Shown here: positions 8,830-16,535 of the stretch, piece by piece
Layout: each line of letters begins with the position of its first letter
Numbering within the stretch: position 1 is the first letter of the stretch
Assembly (NCBI GenBank): GCA_023430465.1
Contig: JAEZAM010000081.1
Coordinates: 14,506-78,505 of the forward strand
From: Bacteroidota bacterium
GTDB taxonomy: Bacteria > Bacteroidota > Bacteroidia > Chitinophagales > Chitinophagaceae
DNA: 64,000 nucleotides
Reading direction: 5' to 3'
Notes under the pieces: model-generated
What the model was told of the DNA's origin: nothing
The model's input: only the letters and a program-made list of their open reading frames with translations
Database searches by the model: none
Made by a program: the position numbers and the translations under genes

Positions 8830-9783
8830 TTAGTTGGTTGCTGGGTTAGTCACTTTGGTTTTGCGGCTGAAATCGAAGACATAGAACAGGGAACCATAGA
8901 GCGTTGTCGATTGCCCCACATTCCTTCCAGCGATGGTATAGCTGCCGCCGCCGACAAGGGAAAGCTGCTCAACGTTCGGTATCACATATTTGATATTGAC
9001 ACCAGCAGTTGTCGCATTCATGCGGTTGCTGGGGAAAGGCATGTTATTGCGCGTGATATCAAATCCACCAAAGGTTGTCCAGTTGTTCAGCACAGCCTCG
9101 GCGATGATACGATGGGTGCGATAACCTGTCCGGAAATTGAAATTGCCCGCGTCAGGCATTTCAACCTCGTTAGTGTTGTGCATCGTGGTGGTATAATAGG
9201 AGGTACGGTCGATCTTGATATTATCTCTGGCTACATAAGTTGCAGAACCTGTAGCAAACCATTTCGACAATTGGTAATCCAGCATCAACCTTGCGGATGC
9301 TGTTTTGCTGCGGAGGCCCGGCGACAGCGGCAGGAAATCTGCAGGGTAATCAGATAGTGGCGCGGATACACCGCCTATTGCAAACATGGTGAGCCGGCCA
9401 AAACCAAGCTTTTTATTCATGAACCTCCATTTGGCAAAAAGGCTGAGGTCCTGGAAGGCATCAAGCCCTGCCAGGGTGCCTGCTGATGCTTTCGTTTGTA
9501 CGTAGGGAACATTGAATAATAAATTGATATTACGGGTGAGGCCATAAGCACCCATGACGCTGTACGTTTTTGTGGTGACTGTTCCGAGATTGAGATTTTC
9601 TCTTTTCATCGTGCCTTCCCAGTATTCTTTCCAACTGCTGTGCATGAACATCGGGCCAACGCAAAATGCATTCTTCTCCATCATCAGTCCGTCCATGTCA
9701 GTCTGTGCGGACACCGGGTTTACTGCAAGGCTCATAGCCCCTGCAAGAAACCCGCTGATGGTGATAATTAACTTTGATCGCAT
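8830..9783 (-). CDS. Outer-membrane beta-barrel protein (phenol-degradation meta-pathway transporter-like)
   Basis: The chosen ATG at 9783 gives a 317-residue protein with a clean signal peptide (MRSKLIITISGFLAGAM... ending NPVSAQ). A longer frame starting at 9876 would overlap the upstream gene by 71 nt and hides the signal peptide, so it is rejected. The mature part is a chain of alternating hydrophobic/polar beta strands with repeated GY/GG turns (YSVMGAYGLTRNINLLFNVPY, GGFDITRNNMPF) and ends in YGSLFYVFDFSRK. This resembles the MetA-pathway phenol-degradation outer-membrane family (PF13557). It is placed between two haloperoxidase-type genes (22 nt and 1 nt gaps) and may let a small hydrophobic or oxidised molecule cross the outer membrane. 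Confidence 0.75.
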   Translation of the reverse strand: MRSKLIITISGFLAGAMSLAVNPVSAQTDMDGLMMEKNAFCVGPMFMHSSWKEYWEGTMKRENLNLGTVTTKTYSVMGAYGLTRNINLLFNVPYVQTKASAGTLAGLDAFQDLSLFAKWRFMNKKLGFGRLTMFAIGGVSAPLSDYPADFLPLSPGLRSKTASARLMLDYQLSKWFATGSATYVARDNIKIDRTSYYTTTMHNTNEVEMPDAGNFNFRTGYRTHRIIAEAVLNNWTTFGGFDITRNNMPFPSNRMNATTAGVNIKYVIPNVEQLSLVGGGSYTIAGRNVGQSTTLYGSLFYVFDFSRKTKVTNPATN

Positions 9784-9805
9784 GTTAGTTTTATTCTTGT
9801 TTTGG

Positions 9806-11212
9806 TTAATGGACGGTCCTGGTATTGGCTTCGGGTTTAACTGCTGTATCCGCCGGCACAGCCTCCCGATTGGCATACTGCGCGTCAGTTTTGCGAAGCC
9901 GTATCTTGTTCACTATAAATTCTCCGAGTCTTTTTCCTGATACTGAACCTTGTTCGTTATCGAACCGGTAGTGGATGCCGCCATACAACCTCGACATGGC
10001 TGCCTCCTGCGCAGCGGCGCGGAAGGAGCGGATCTCGCGGCTTTTAATGCCGAACTCAAGTGATGATGTATCAGTAAATGAAAGGTTGTCGCCAAACCAT
10101 TTTGTCATCACTTCCGCCGCGGCGGCTGAGATCGTAGCGTGGCCGGATGTATACGAAGGGAAAGGAGGCGTTTGAATGTAAGGCCGCCAATCCTCTCCCA
10201 GGTATTTATTGATCGCCGTTTCAGGGCGGATATAATTACTCCGGTATTTTTCATCCCAGCAGGCGATGAAGGCATCGAACAAAGCGATGGATGTTTGCGT
10301 ATACGCGGCTACTGTAGTTGCAAAATCAGCACCTGACTTGCTTGCCGCAATGCCTACAATGTTCATCCAGTGACCGGATGGGGAAAATTTCTTTGTTGCA
10401 TACATGGCATGACCGTTCACGACAAGTTTGAACGGATTATCATCCCAGAAATCAGCGATATGTTTTTGCTCGTCTGTGAGATTCTCGCCGACTGCTTTCA
10501 CTTCACGCAGATACCCATAGTATTCACTCGTTGTGTCTTTGATATTGAATACAGGCGGCCGGATCGGCATGAACTGGTTGCAGGTATCGATTGCAAGGCA
10601 ACGGATGCTGTTCCATTTCGGCTCCACTGCACCGGCATACATCGGTGGAGTGGGCACCCAGCGGCCGTCTTCATCCCGTACTGTGTATTTTTCCGCACTT
10701 CTGGTCTGCAGGTAAAAATCAGCCTTGCTCCATTTGAGTATGGAGGCCACCACGGTGTCTGACCAGGCGATGGTATTTTCCAGAACGTCGTCTGGCATAC
10801 CAGCTTTGGTAGCGGCTTTTGTCAGCTCATCATAATAGCCCATCATACTGCCTTCGGGGAAGGTGACTGCATTACCGACTTTGCAGAAAGAAAGAAGGCT
10901 GGCAAAAGAGAAATCGATCTCTTTTTCATTCACAGGTTTCGGCATTTGCGTCAATCCGCGCACCTGGCCGGCAAGCGATACAAAGTCAGCGTTGCCCGCA
11001 GCCATGGTCTCATACGCCGCAATGTTTGCATACGCATAGTTCCGGGTTGCGATCATGGGTGGAAAATTGTTTTCCAGTACCACATCGTTGAGTTTCTTAA
11101 CGGTCTTGCAATACAATAATGCATCTTCCGTATAAGCCTTGTAATTGCCTTTCTCTCCGCTACAGGAGGTAAGCAGCACTGCCACGAGGACAGTCAAAAG
11201 AGTCAATCGCAC
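9806..11212 (-). CDS. Vanadium-dependent haloperoxidase / PAP2-superfamily lipoprotein (second copy)
   Basis: A 468-residue lipoprotein with a GTG start. The signal peptide ends VLLTSCSGE (Cys17). Catalytic motifs: K322-YRSNYI-R329-P, S-G-H358 and S-R408-LYGG-I-H414, again with the 7- and 6-residue spacings of vanadium chloroperoxidases. It is clearly homologous to the protein at 7281 but diverged outside the motifs, so this is an old duplication or two independent family members. It shares an operon with the beta-barrel gene. As with its partner, halide oxidation is expected from the family but phosphatase activity is possible. Confidence 0.87.
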   Translation of the reverse strand: MRLTLLTVLVAVLLTSCSGEKGNYKAYTEDALLYCKTVKKLNDVVLENNFPPMIATRNYAYANIAAYETMAAGNADFVSLAGQVRGLTQMPKPVNEKEIDFSFASLLSFCKVGNAVTFPEGSMMGYYDELTKAATKAGMPDDVLENTIAWSDTVVASILKWSKADFYLQTRSAEKYTVRDEDGRWVPTPPMYAGAVEPKWNSIRCLAIDTCNQFMPIRPPVFNIKDTTSEYYGYLREVKAVGENLTDEQKHIADFWDDNPFKLVVNGHAMYATKKFSPSGHWMNIVGIAASKSGADFATTVAAYTQTSIALFDAFIACWDEKYRSNYIRPETAINKYLGEDWRPYIQTPPFPSYTSGHATISAAAAEVMTKWFGDNLSFTDTSSLEFGIKSREIRSFRAAAQEAAMSRLYGGIHYRFDNEQGSVSGKRLGEFIVNKIRLRKTDAQYANREAVPADTAVKPEANTRTVH

Positions 11213-11264
11213 GTTGTCGAAATTTTAAAAATGAGAATAGCCCGCCTGGCAACGGCGGGAAAGA

Positions 11265-11855
11265 TCAGGCGTTCAGCCGGGGTGGCTTGCCTGGTTGGGT
11301 AAGTGACGTATGCATGGTGGCAGCAGTGAAGCTACCATAGTTCTGCGTCATAGAAGTTGAGAAAGCCTGCAGGCCGGGAAGATCATTGCGATCATCGCAT
11401 TCACCAAAGAAACCTTTGGCAAAACTCTGGTTACCGCTTGAATTTTTTTCCGGCTGGCTATGATCCAGTCCGTTGGCTTTTTTGAAAAACTCGTTGCCGC
11501 CCTGTTCGATATCCTGGCGCGACTCGTTTGGGATGCATTTCAGCACGAGGAAGCCATTCTCTACTTTTCTTTTAACGTAAGAATATACCTGGCCGTCGAT
11601 CTCGACTTCACCATAGTGGCGTTCAAATTCAGGCTGATTGATCTGGTAAGGGATGTTGAGGGGAATGCTGATCTCGACGAGGTCTTCTTCTGCATATTCC
11701 TGGTTGTCAATACGTGCTTCCAGCCTTGTATCGGCCTTAGCAGCCAGGATGTCCATCACGATACGGTATCCGTACCAATTGAAGAACAGCATGATGAGCA
11801 ATAATATGGCAGCAGTTTTTTTCACTCCTCGTTTAGGTAAGTACAAAATAACCAT
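11265..11855 (-). CDS. Conserved-looking membrane-anchored protein of unknown function
   Basis: A 196-residue protein with one N-terminal membrane segment (about residues 11-33, KKTAAILLLIMLFFNWYGY) followed by a soluble domain rich in charged residues (EARIDNQEYAEEDLVEISI, ERHYGEVEIDGQVYSYVKRK). The tail is Asn/Ser/Gly-rich and low complexity. I do not recognise a family function. Two starts are possible: the ATG at 11855 or a GTG at 11825 just before the membrane segment; a TATTTTG element overlaps the first few codons, which may favour the GTG. It is the first gene of the locus, 52 nt ahead of the haloperoxidase gene, and is probably co-transcribed with it. Confidence 0.7.
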   Translation of the reverse strand: MVILYLPKRGVKKTAAILLLIMLFFNWYGYRIVMDILAAKADTRLEARIDNQEYAEEDLVEISIPLNIPYQINQPEFERHYGEVEIDGQVYSYVKRKVENGFLVLKCIPNESRQDIEQGGNEFFKKANGLDHSQPEKNSSGNQSFAKGFFGECDDRNDLPGLQAFSTSMTQNYGSFTAATMHTSLTQPGKPPRLNA

Positions 11856-11983
11856 TAATTAGCAATCACTGAAAAAAAGTGGAGGATTTTTCTTTCCTGG
11901 TTATTCAAAACTCAAAACGGAAAACTCAAAACGAAAACCTTAAAGGTCAATTATCGGCCAATAGCCCGATAAGGGCTTTACCC

Positions 11984-12013
11984 CCCGACAAGGGCTTTAG
12001 CCCGCGAGTCGGG
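11984..12013. repeat. 30-bp REP-like palindrome (copy 1)
   Basis: Outer arms CCCGAC and GTCGGG enclose inner arms GGGCT and AGCCC (spelled GGGCTTTAGCCC). The same unit occurs at 37198-37225 and 37375-37404 with one or two changes. A partial copy (GATAAGGGCTTTACCCCC) lies just before it at 11968-11985. Confidence 0.8.
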
Positions 12014-12253
12014 TAATTTGAATAGCTCCACTTTTGTCGGGGTAAGGCGTTCACGGGCGGAAGTACCTTCCCAGCGCAAGCAGGACAGGTACGCTCGTCC
12101 GCCGCGCTAACCGCTACTCAGGATCCAGGCGTACTCAACCAGCAGAAACTAAAAGGTTAAGAGCGGTCCGGCACCCTTCGACAAGCTCAGGGCAAGTCCA
12201 ACCATCGAGCATCCAGGATCCCGAATCCCTATCTCGCAAACCGCACTTCTTCC
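12014..12253. other. Non-coding remainder of the 11856-12266 gap
   Basis: Apart from the REP-like palindrome at 11984 and the short element at 12174-12192, this stretch shows no supportable gene. Small frames across it exist only because of repeat sequence (for example a Leu-Ser-Leu-Ser-Lys-Gly string from the 19-bp repeat). A run resembling the CCAGTATC-type tracts (GAGCATCCAGGATCCCGAATCC) is at about 12204-12227. The 11856-11983 part is AT-rich and should hold the promoter of the minus-strand locus. Confidence 0.6.
12174..12192. repeat. CCCTTCGACAAGCTCAGGG dispersed element
   Basis: A 19-bp imperfect palindrome. Copies with G in place of one A occur at 41580-41598, and a variant (CCTTCGACAGGCTCGGG) at 24611-24627. 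All three are intergenic. Confidence 0.75.
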
Positions 12254-12261
12254 TATTTTTG
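12254..12261 (+). promoter_or_regulatory. TAnnTTTG (-7) element directly upstream of the 12267 start
   Basis: TATTTTTG matches the Bacteroidota -7 consensus exactly and ends 5 nt before the ATG. The expected transcription start would fall at or next to the ATG, so the mRNA may be leaderless. No clear -33 TTTG was found. Confidence 0.5.
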
Positions 12262-12266
12262 ACGCG

Positions 12267-13190
12267 ATGAAAAGAATTGCTGTCATTGTCCTCGGGCTTC
12301 TCGCCGTTGGAACACTTCTCAGTTTTATCCTGGTACCTAATGTTGTAGAACTCACGCACCGCAGGGTTATAAAAGCTGATTATGTTGCCATCGAGCGGCG
12401 ACTGACGGATACCGCTGCCTGGATGGACTGGTGGCCACAACCTCAAACCTACCCTTTCTATGACGGAATTTCGTATAAAGCCGGGACCCGCACACCCGCT
12501 ACCATCGCCGTGGAAGCCAGCACTCCATCAATTTCTGTTTCCTCATTTATCCGTATCCGTCACGGCGGCCATGATTCTACCGGCATCGAATGGGTATCGA
12601 TTTTTCCAACTTCCTATAATCCCATCACCCGCATCTCCCGCTACTTTGAAGGGAAAAAGATTGCGGAACGCTCAGCAGCACTGACAGATCACCTCGCCAC
12701 TTATTTTTCTACGATGGAAAATCTTTATGGTGTTCACATCGATGAGGTGATCGTGCGTGATTCCTTACTCGCTGTAACTTCAGAGACAGGCACGAACTAC
12801 CCTGACCTTGCAGGCATCTACCGGCTGATCAATAAACTGCGGTCGCATGTAAAAAGCAATGCGGCGGCAGAAACAGCACCGCCAATGGTAAACGTATCAA
12901 GGCTGGACGGTGGTGAGATCGTAACCCGAGTGGCGATACCGGTTGACAGAGAAATAAAATCTTCTGCTGATATCCAGTTTAAACGCATGCTGGCAAACGG
13001 GAACATGCTGAAGACCACTGTTCGCGGTGGCAGCGGGGAAGTAAACAAAGCGCTGAACAACATGCGCATGTTTGTTGAAGATCACAAACGCACGGCGCCA
13101 GCCATTCCTTACCAGTCGTGGGTGACTGACCGCATGGCAAACCCTGACAGCTCACAATGGGTGACGGAGATATACTACCCGGTCATGTGA
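12267..13190 (+). CDS. Membrane-anchored SRPBCC-like + GyrI-like effector-binding domain protein
   Basis: A 307-residue protein. One membrane helix at residues 4-24 is followed by a region resembling SRPBCC/polyketide-cyclase-like proteins (about 35-150, beginning VIKADYVAIERRLTDTAAW). The C-terminal half (about 155-306) resembles the GyrI-like/AraC effector-binding fold, with HIDEVIVRDSLLAVTSETG, IYRLINKLRSHVK and the closing WVTEIYYPV. There is no DNA-binding domain. The family often binds small hydrophobic ligands, but no function is proven. Its stop abuts the stop of the minus-strand VCBS gene at 13191 with no gap (convergent). Confidence 0.72.
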   Translation: MKRIAVIVLGLLAVGTLLSFILVPNVVELTHRRVIKADYVAIERRLTDTAAWMDWWPQPQTYPFYDGISYKAGTRTPATIAVEASTPSISVSSFIRIRHGGHDSTGIEWVSIFPTSYNPITRISRYFEGKKIAERSAALTDHLATYFSTMENLYGVHIDEVIVRDSLLAVTSETGTNYPDLAGIYRLINKLRSHVKSNAAAETAPPMVNVSRLDGGEIVTRVAIPVDREIKSSADIQFKRMLANGNMLKTTVRGGSGEVNKALNNMRMFVEDHKRTAPAIPYQSWVTDRMANPDSSQWVTEIYYPVM

Positions 13191-16100
13191 TCACTGCAGT
13201 GTCACAACCATCGCGGGTGCATTGTTTCGGGCAAGTATATATGCCTGTGTTGATCCAATCCGAATCGGTTGCATGTTTCGCACCTGACCTTTAACTCCTG
13301 GTCCGCCAAGTGGCACCGCCGTCCAGTCGCCTTTGCCATTATTCAATAACAACGTCCCATAGTCCGCATCATATCTGCCCATCTCTATGTTGTTATCATA
13401 AAAATTACCAAAGAGCAGCAGATCGGGATGGCCGTCCTTGTTTGCATCCACGACAGACCCAGCCCTCAACTGGCTTAGTTGCGCCTCAAATGGCAGATCT
13501 GCTGCCTTCATCACCGAACCATCCTGGTAATAAACCGTACTCGCAAAATGGTCTGCCTTCGATATCGCGGATTTGTTGAGCGCGTCACTGCCAAACATAT
13601 CCTTTATCGTGGCCTTTGCAAAATCGCCGGCATAAAGAAATTTCTTCTTGAGGAAGGGCACCTGTTTTTCCAGCTCGGCTTTGTTGGCAAACTGTATTTC
13701 TTTCCCGGCCAGGTAATACGTCAACAGTTGTTCTCTTCTGCCATTGCCGTCGAAATCGTTGAAGTATAAACGGACAGGCTGCGAGGAATCAGCACGCAGC
13801 CTGCTGTTCAGCCCCAGGTTGCCTGCTACCAGGTCCATCTTTCCATCGCCGTTGAGATCAGCGGGTAAAACAAAATTCCACCAGCCATACTGCCCGGATA
13901 CAGGCTGCTCTGTGAGTTTGCCATTTGAGTTGATGAATACAGCGATAGGTGCCCACTCTCGCGCGAGCACGAGGTCGGGATCTTTGTCGTTATCAATGTC
14001 GACCCATTCTGCATCCGTGACAAAACCAGCAAGCGCAAGTGCAGGAGCAAGTTCCTTCGTTGCGAGTTTAAACTTTCCTTTGCCATCATTCAATAACAGG
14101 TACGATTCCGGCACCTGCCCGTAGGCCCAGGGAACTGCGCGGGCTCCTATAAACAGGTCCGGTGCACCATCGCCATTGATATCAGCGGCTGCGACGGTGG
14201 AGGCTGTCAGGTACATCGGCGGTAATGCGGCAGTATCGCGCGCAAGCCCGCCTTTTCCATCGCCCAGGTATATACGCGGTGAATTGTGCCGGTCATTTCC
14301 ATAAAACTCGTTGCCGCCACTCGCAACAAGCAAGTCCGGGTGCGTATCCAGATTCACGTCCGCCCACACTGCCTGCACATCTTCATAGATACTATCTACC
14401 ATTAGCTGCGATGAGCTTTGCTTTTGAAATCGCCCACCGGGTTTTTGCAGAAACAAGCCAGCCTGTTGATTCCGGGCTCCGCCAATAAAGACATCATCCA
14501 GGCCGTCATGGTTGATATCGGCCACCGCCATAGCCGGGCCTTCGCTGGATATCATGTGCGGGATCAGCGGCTCGCGATCAAACTCTACAAAATGATTTTC
14601 CTTGTGAACAAAATCCAGCCCGCTGCCAGCAGTTATGTCCACCAGCCTGTAAGCAGGTACAGGTGGCTGAAGCCGTGTAAAATCAAATAGGGGATGCTCT
14701 GCGGAATATGTGATGGTTAATTTCCTGTTCAATGTATCCAGTTTCAACGACTGGTATCGCCGGTCGGGCCAGATCAATAATGCAGAATCGATCTTCCTGC
14801 CTGACGCTCCGATCAACAGCGGTCCTTCCATGCTTGACATGAATCCCCGGACTGCCTGCTTTTCGTAAGTTCTTGTTTCGCCTCCGGCAAATATCACAAT
14901 CCTGCTTCCTGTCGCAGTCGTATTGCCGGAAGGTCCCTTCAATGTTATTGTATAGGAACTGTTGGGAGAATTGTCCGCAGCCTGGTTTGCATAAACCACA
15001 GCGTTATCATCAATGTTATTCACCACAACATCCAGGTCACCATCGTTATCCAGATCTGCGTAAGCTGCGCCATTGGAAAATGATGGGGCATTGTTGCCAA
15101 TGCCGGCGTTCAAGTCCTCAAATTTCAAATTGCCGGTGTTGCGGTAGAACTTGTTCGGCAATTTGATCTCGGGAAATTTATCGATCAGGGCAAGGTCTGT
15201 TTTCTCTACTGAATTCTCGGTGATGCGTTGCTGTATCTCGCTGTTCGAAAGAAAGTTGATGTAATCGATGTCGTTCATCCGTTTCGGTATCCCGTTCGAC
15301 ACAAAGAGATCTTTGTTGCCATCATTATCAAAATCCATCCACAGCGGCGCCCAACTCCAGTCGGTGGCTGCTACGCCGCTGTAGAGTCCCACTTCGCTGA
15401 ACAGACCATTCTTCCTGTTATACTGAAGATTGTTTCTTGTGTATTGATACGAGTACCCCTCACGAATTTTATATTGAAAAATATCGTAGGCATCTTCTCC
15501 AAGCGAGCGCTTCAGTATGTATGGATCTTCCGGCAACATATCCATGGAAATGATCTCCGGGAATCCGTCATTGGTCACGTCTGCCACATCCACGCCCATG
15601 GAAAACTGGCTGGTATGCATCAGTTGCTCCGCTGACTGCTCCACGAATGTGCCGTTGCCAGTATTGATGTAGAGGTAATCGTTTTCGTGGAAATCATTTC
15701 CAATATAAATATCCGGGTAGCCGTCTACATTGATGTCCGCAATGGATATTCCCAGCCCATAACCGATTGCGGTGCTGTTAATGCCAGCTTCACCCGTTAC
15801 ATCAGTGTACTTTCCACCGTCATTCCTGAACAGCCTGTCGCCCGCGAGTGGATGAGTGGTGCCGTCGAATTCGCGCCTTGGCTTGAACGTGCCATTCTGA
15901 TGCACCGAATGATTCATCAGGTACATGTCGAGATCACCGTCAAGATCATAATCGAAGAATGCGGCCTGGGTGCTGAAGCCTGAAAAATCAAGTCCGTAGT
16001 CGGCGGCCTTGTCGACAAACGTGGGGATGCCTGCAGGGTTATTCCCCTGGTTTACCAGCAATTGATTTCGGCCTTTCAACTGCAGGTAATTGCCAACTTT

Positions 16101-16535
16101 ACAGACGTAAATATCAAGCTTGCCATCATTGTTGATATCCACCACCGAGATGCCGGTGGTCCAGCTCTGGTCGTCCGGTATGCCAGCGTCTTTGCTGATA
16201 TCGCGAAAACGAAGCTTCCCTTCATTCAGGTACAACTTGTTTGCCTGCTGATTCGAGCCAAAGAAAATATCCTGCAACCCGTCATTATTGAAGTCGCCGG
16301 CGCCTACCCCACTGCCATTGTAAAAATAGATGTACTTGAAGAGGTTGAACGCGGGATTATAGGTCAGCTTATTGGCAAAATTGATCCCTGTTACTTCGCT
16401 GTTTAATGCAATAAAGGCAGAGGGCGCATCATTATCCTTCCTATTGCAGGCAGCAAGCGCCAGCAGCATCAAACCCCAAATGACCCTTGACGTCATTCTC
16501 CTCATAATCACCATATGCTTTGCTGAGAACATCAT
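13191..16535 (-). CDS. FG-GAP/VCBS repeat + ASPIC/UnbV domain lipoprotein (copy B)
   Basis: A 1114-residue exported protein. Its ATG overlaps the stop of copy A by 4 nt (ATGA), a sign of translational coupling. The signal ends LALAACNRKD (Cys30; Cys20 if the later Met11 is used). Many FG-GAP/VCBS repeats carry Ca-binding DxNxDGxxD loops (for example DFNNDGLQDIFFG, DINNDGKLDIYVC, DLDNDGDLDVVV), predicting a seven-bladed beta-propeller. The middle part (about 530-610, GNTTATGSRIVIFAGGETRTYEKQ... WPDRRYQSL) matches ASPIC/UnbV, and a second propeller-like set follows. Such proteins are surface-exposed; the biochemical role is unknown. Older databases sometimes label them RNA-binding, which the sequence does not support. 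Confidence 0.88.
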   Translation of the reverse strand: MMFSAKHMVIMRRMTSRVIWGLMLLALAACNRKDNDAPSAFIALNSEVTGINFANKLTYNPAFNLFKYIYFYNGSGVGAGDFNNDGLQDIFFGSNQQANKLYLNEGKLRFRDISKDAGIPDDQSWTTGISVVDINNDGKLDIYVCKVGNYLQLKGRNQLLVNQGNNPAGIPTFVDKAADYGLDFSGFSTQAAFFDYDLDGDLDMYLMNHSVHQNGTFKPRREFDGTTHPLAGDRLFRNDGGKYTDVTGEAGINSTAIGYGLGISIADINVDGYPDIYIGNDFHENDYLYINTGNGTFVEQSAEQLMHTSQFSMGVDVADVTNDGFPEIISMDMLPEDPYILKRSLGEDAYDIFQYKIREGYSYQYTRNNLQYNRKNGLFSEVGLYSGVAATDWSWAPLWMDFDNDGNKDLFVSNGIPKRMNDIDYINFLSNSEIQQRITENSVEKTDLALIDKFPEIKLPNKFYRNTGNLKFEDLNAGIGNNAPSFSNGAAYADLDNDGDLDVVVNNIDDNAVVYANQAADNSPNSSYTITLKGPSGNTTATGSRIVIFAGGETRTYEKQAVRGFMSSMEGPLLIGASGRKIDSALLIWPDRRYQSLKLDTLNRKLTITYSAEHPLFDFTRLQPPVPAYRLVDITAGSGLDFVHKENHFVEFDREPLIPHMISSEGPAMAVADINHDGLDDVFIGGARNQQAGLFLQKPGGRFQKQSSSQLMVDSIYEDVQAVWADVNLDTHPDLLVASGGNEFYGNDRHNSPRIYLGDGKGGLARDTAALPPMYLTASTVAAADINGDGAPDLFIGARAVPWAYGQVPESYLLLNDGKGKFKLATKELAPALALAGFVTDAEWVDIDNDKDPDLVLAREWAPIAVFINSNGKLTEQPVSGQYGWWNFVLPADLNGDGKMDLVAGNLGLNSRLRADSSQPVRLYFNDFDGNGRREQLLTYYLAGKEIQFANKAELEKQVPFLKKKFLYAGDFAKATIKDMFGSDALNKSAISKADHFASTVYYQDGSVMKAADLPFEAQLSQLRAGSVVDANKDGHPDLLLFGNFYDNNIEMGRYDADYGTLLLNNGKGDWTAVPLGGPGVKGQVRNMQPIRIGSTQAYILARNNAPAMVVTLQ

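Noticed and set aside
8572..9357. 261-residue plus-strand frame opposite the haloperoxidase/barrel genes
   Set aside because: Lies across the antisense of two well-supported genes with no recognised family and poor composition; a shadow frame.
9784..9876. N-terminal extension of the beta-barrel gene
   Set aside because: Overlaps the upstream haloperoxidase gene and places non-conserved residues before a clean signal peptide.
12135..12446. Small minus-strand frame with Leu-Ser-Leu-Ser-Lys-Gly
   Set aside because: The string is the translation of the dispersed CCCTTCGACAAGCTCAGGG element, and the frame overlaps the real 12267 gene.
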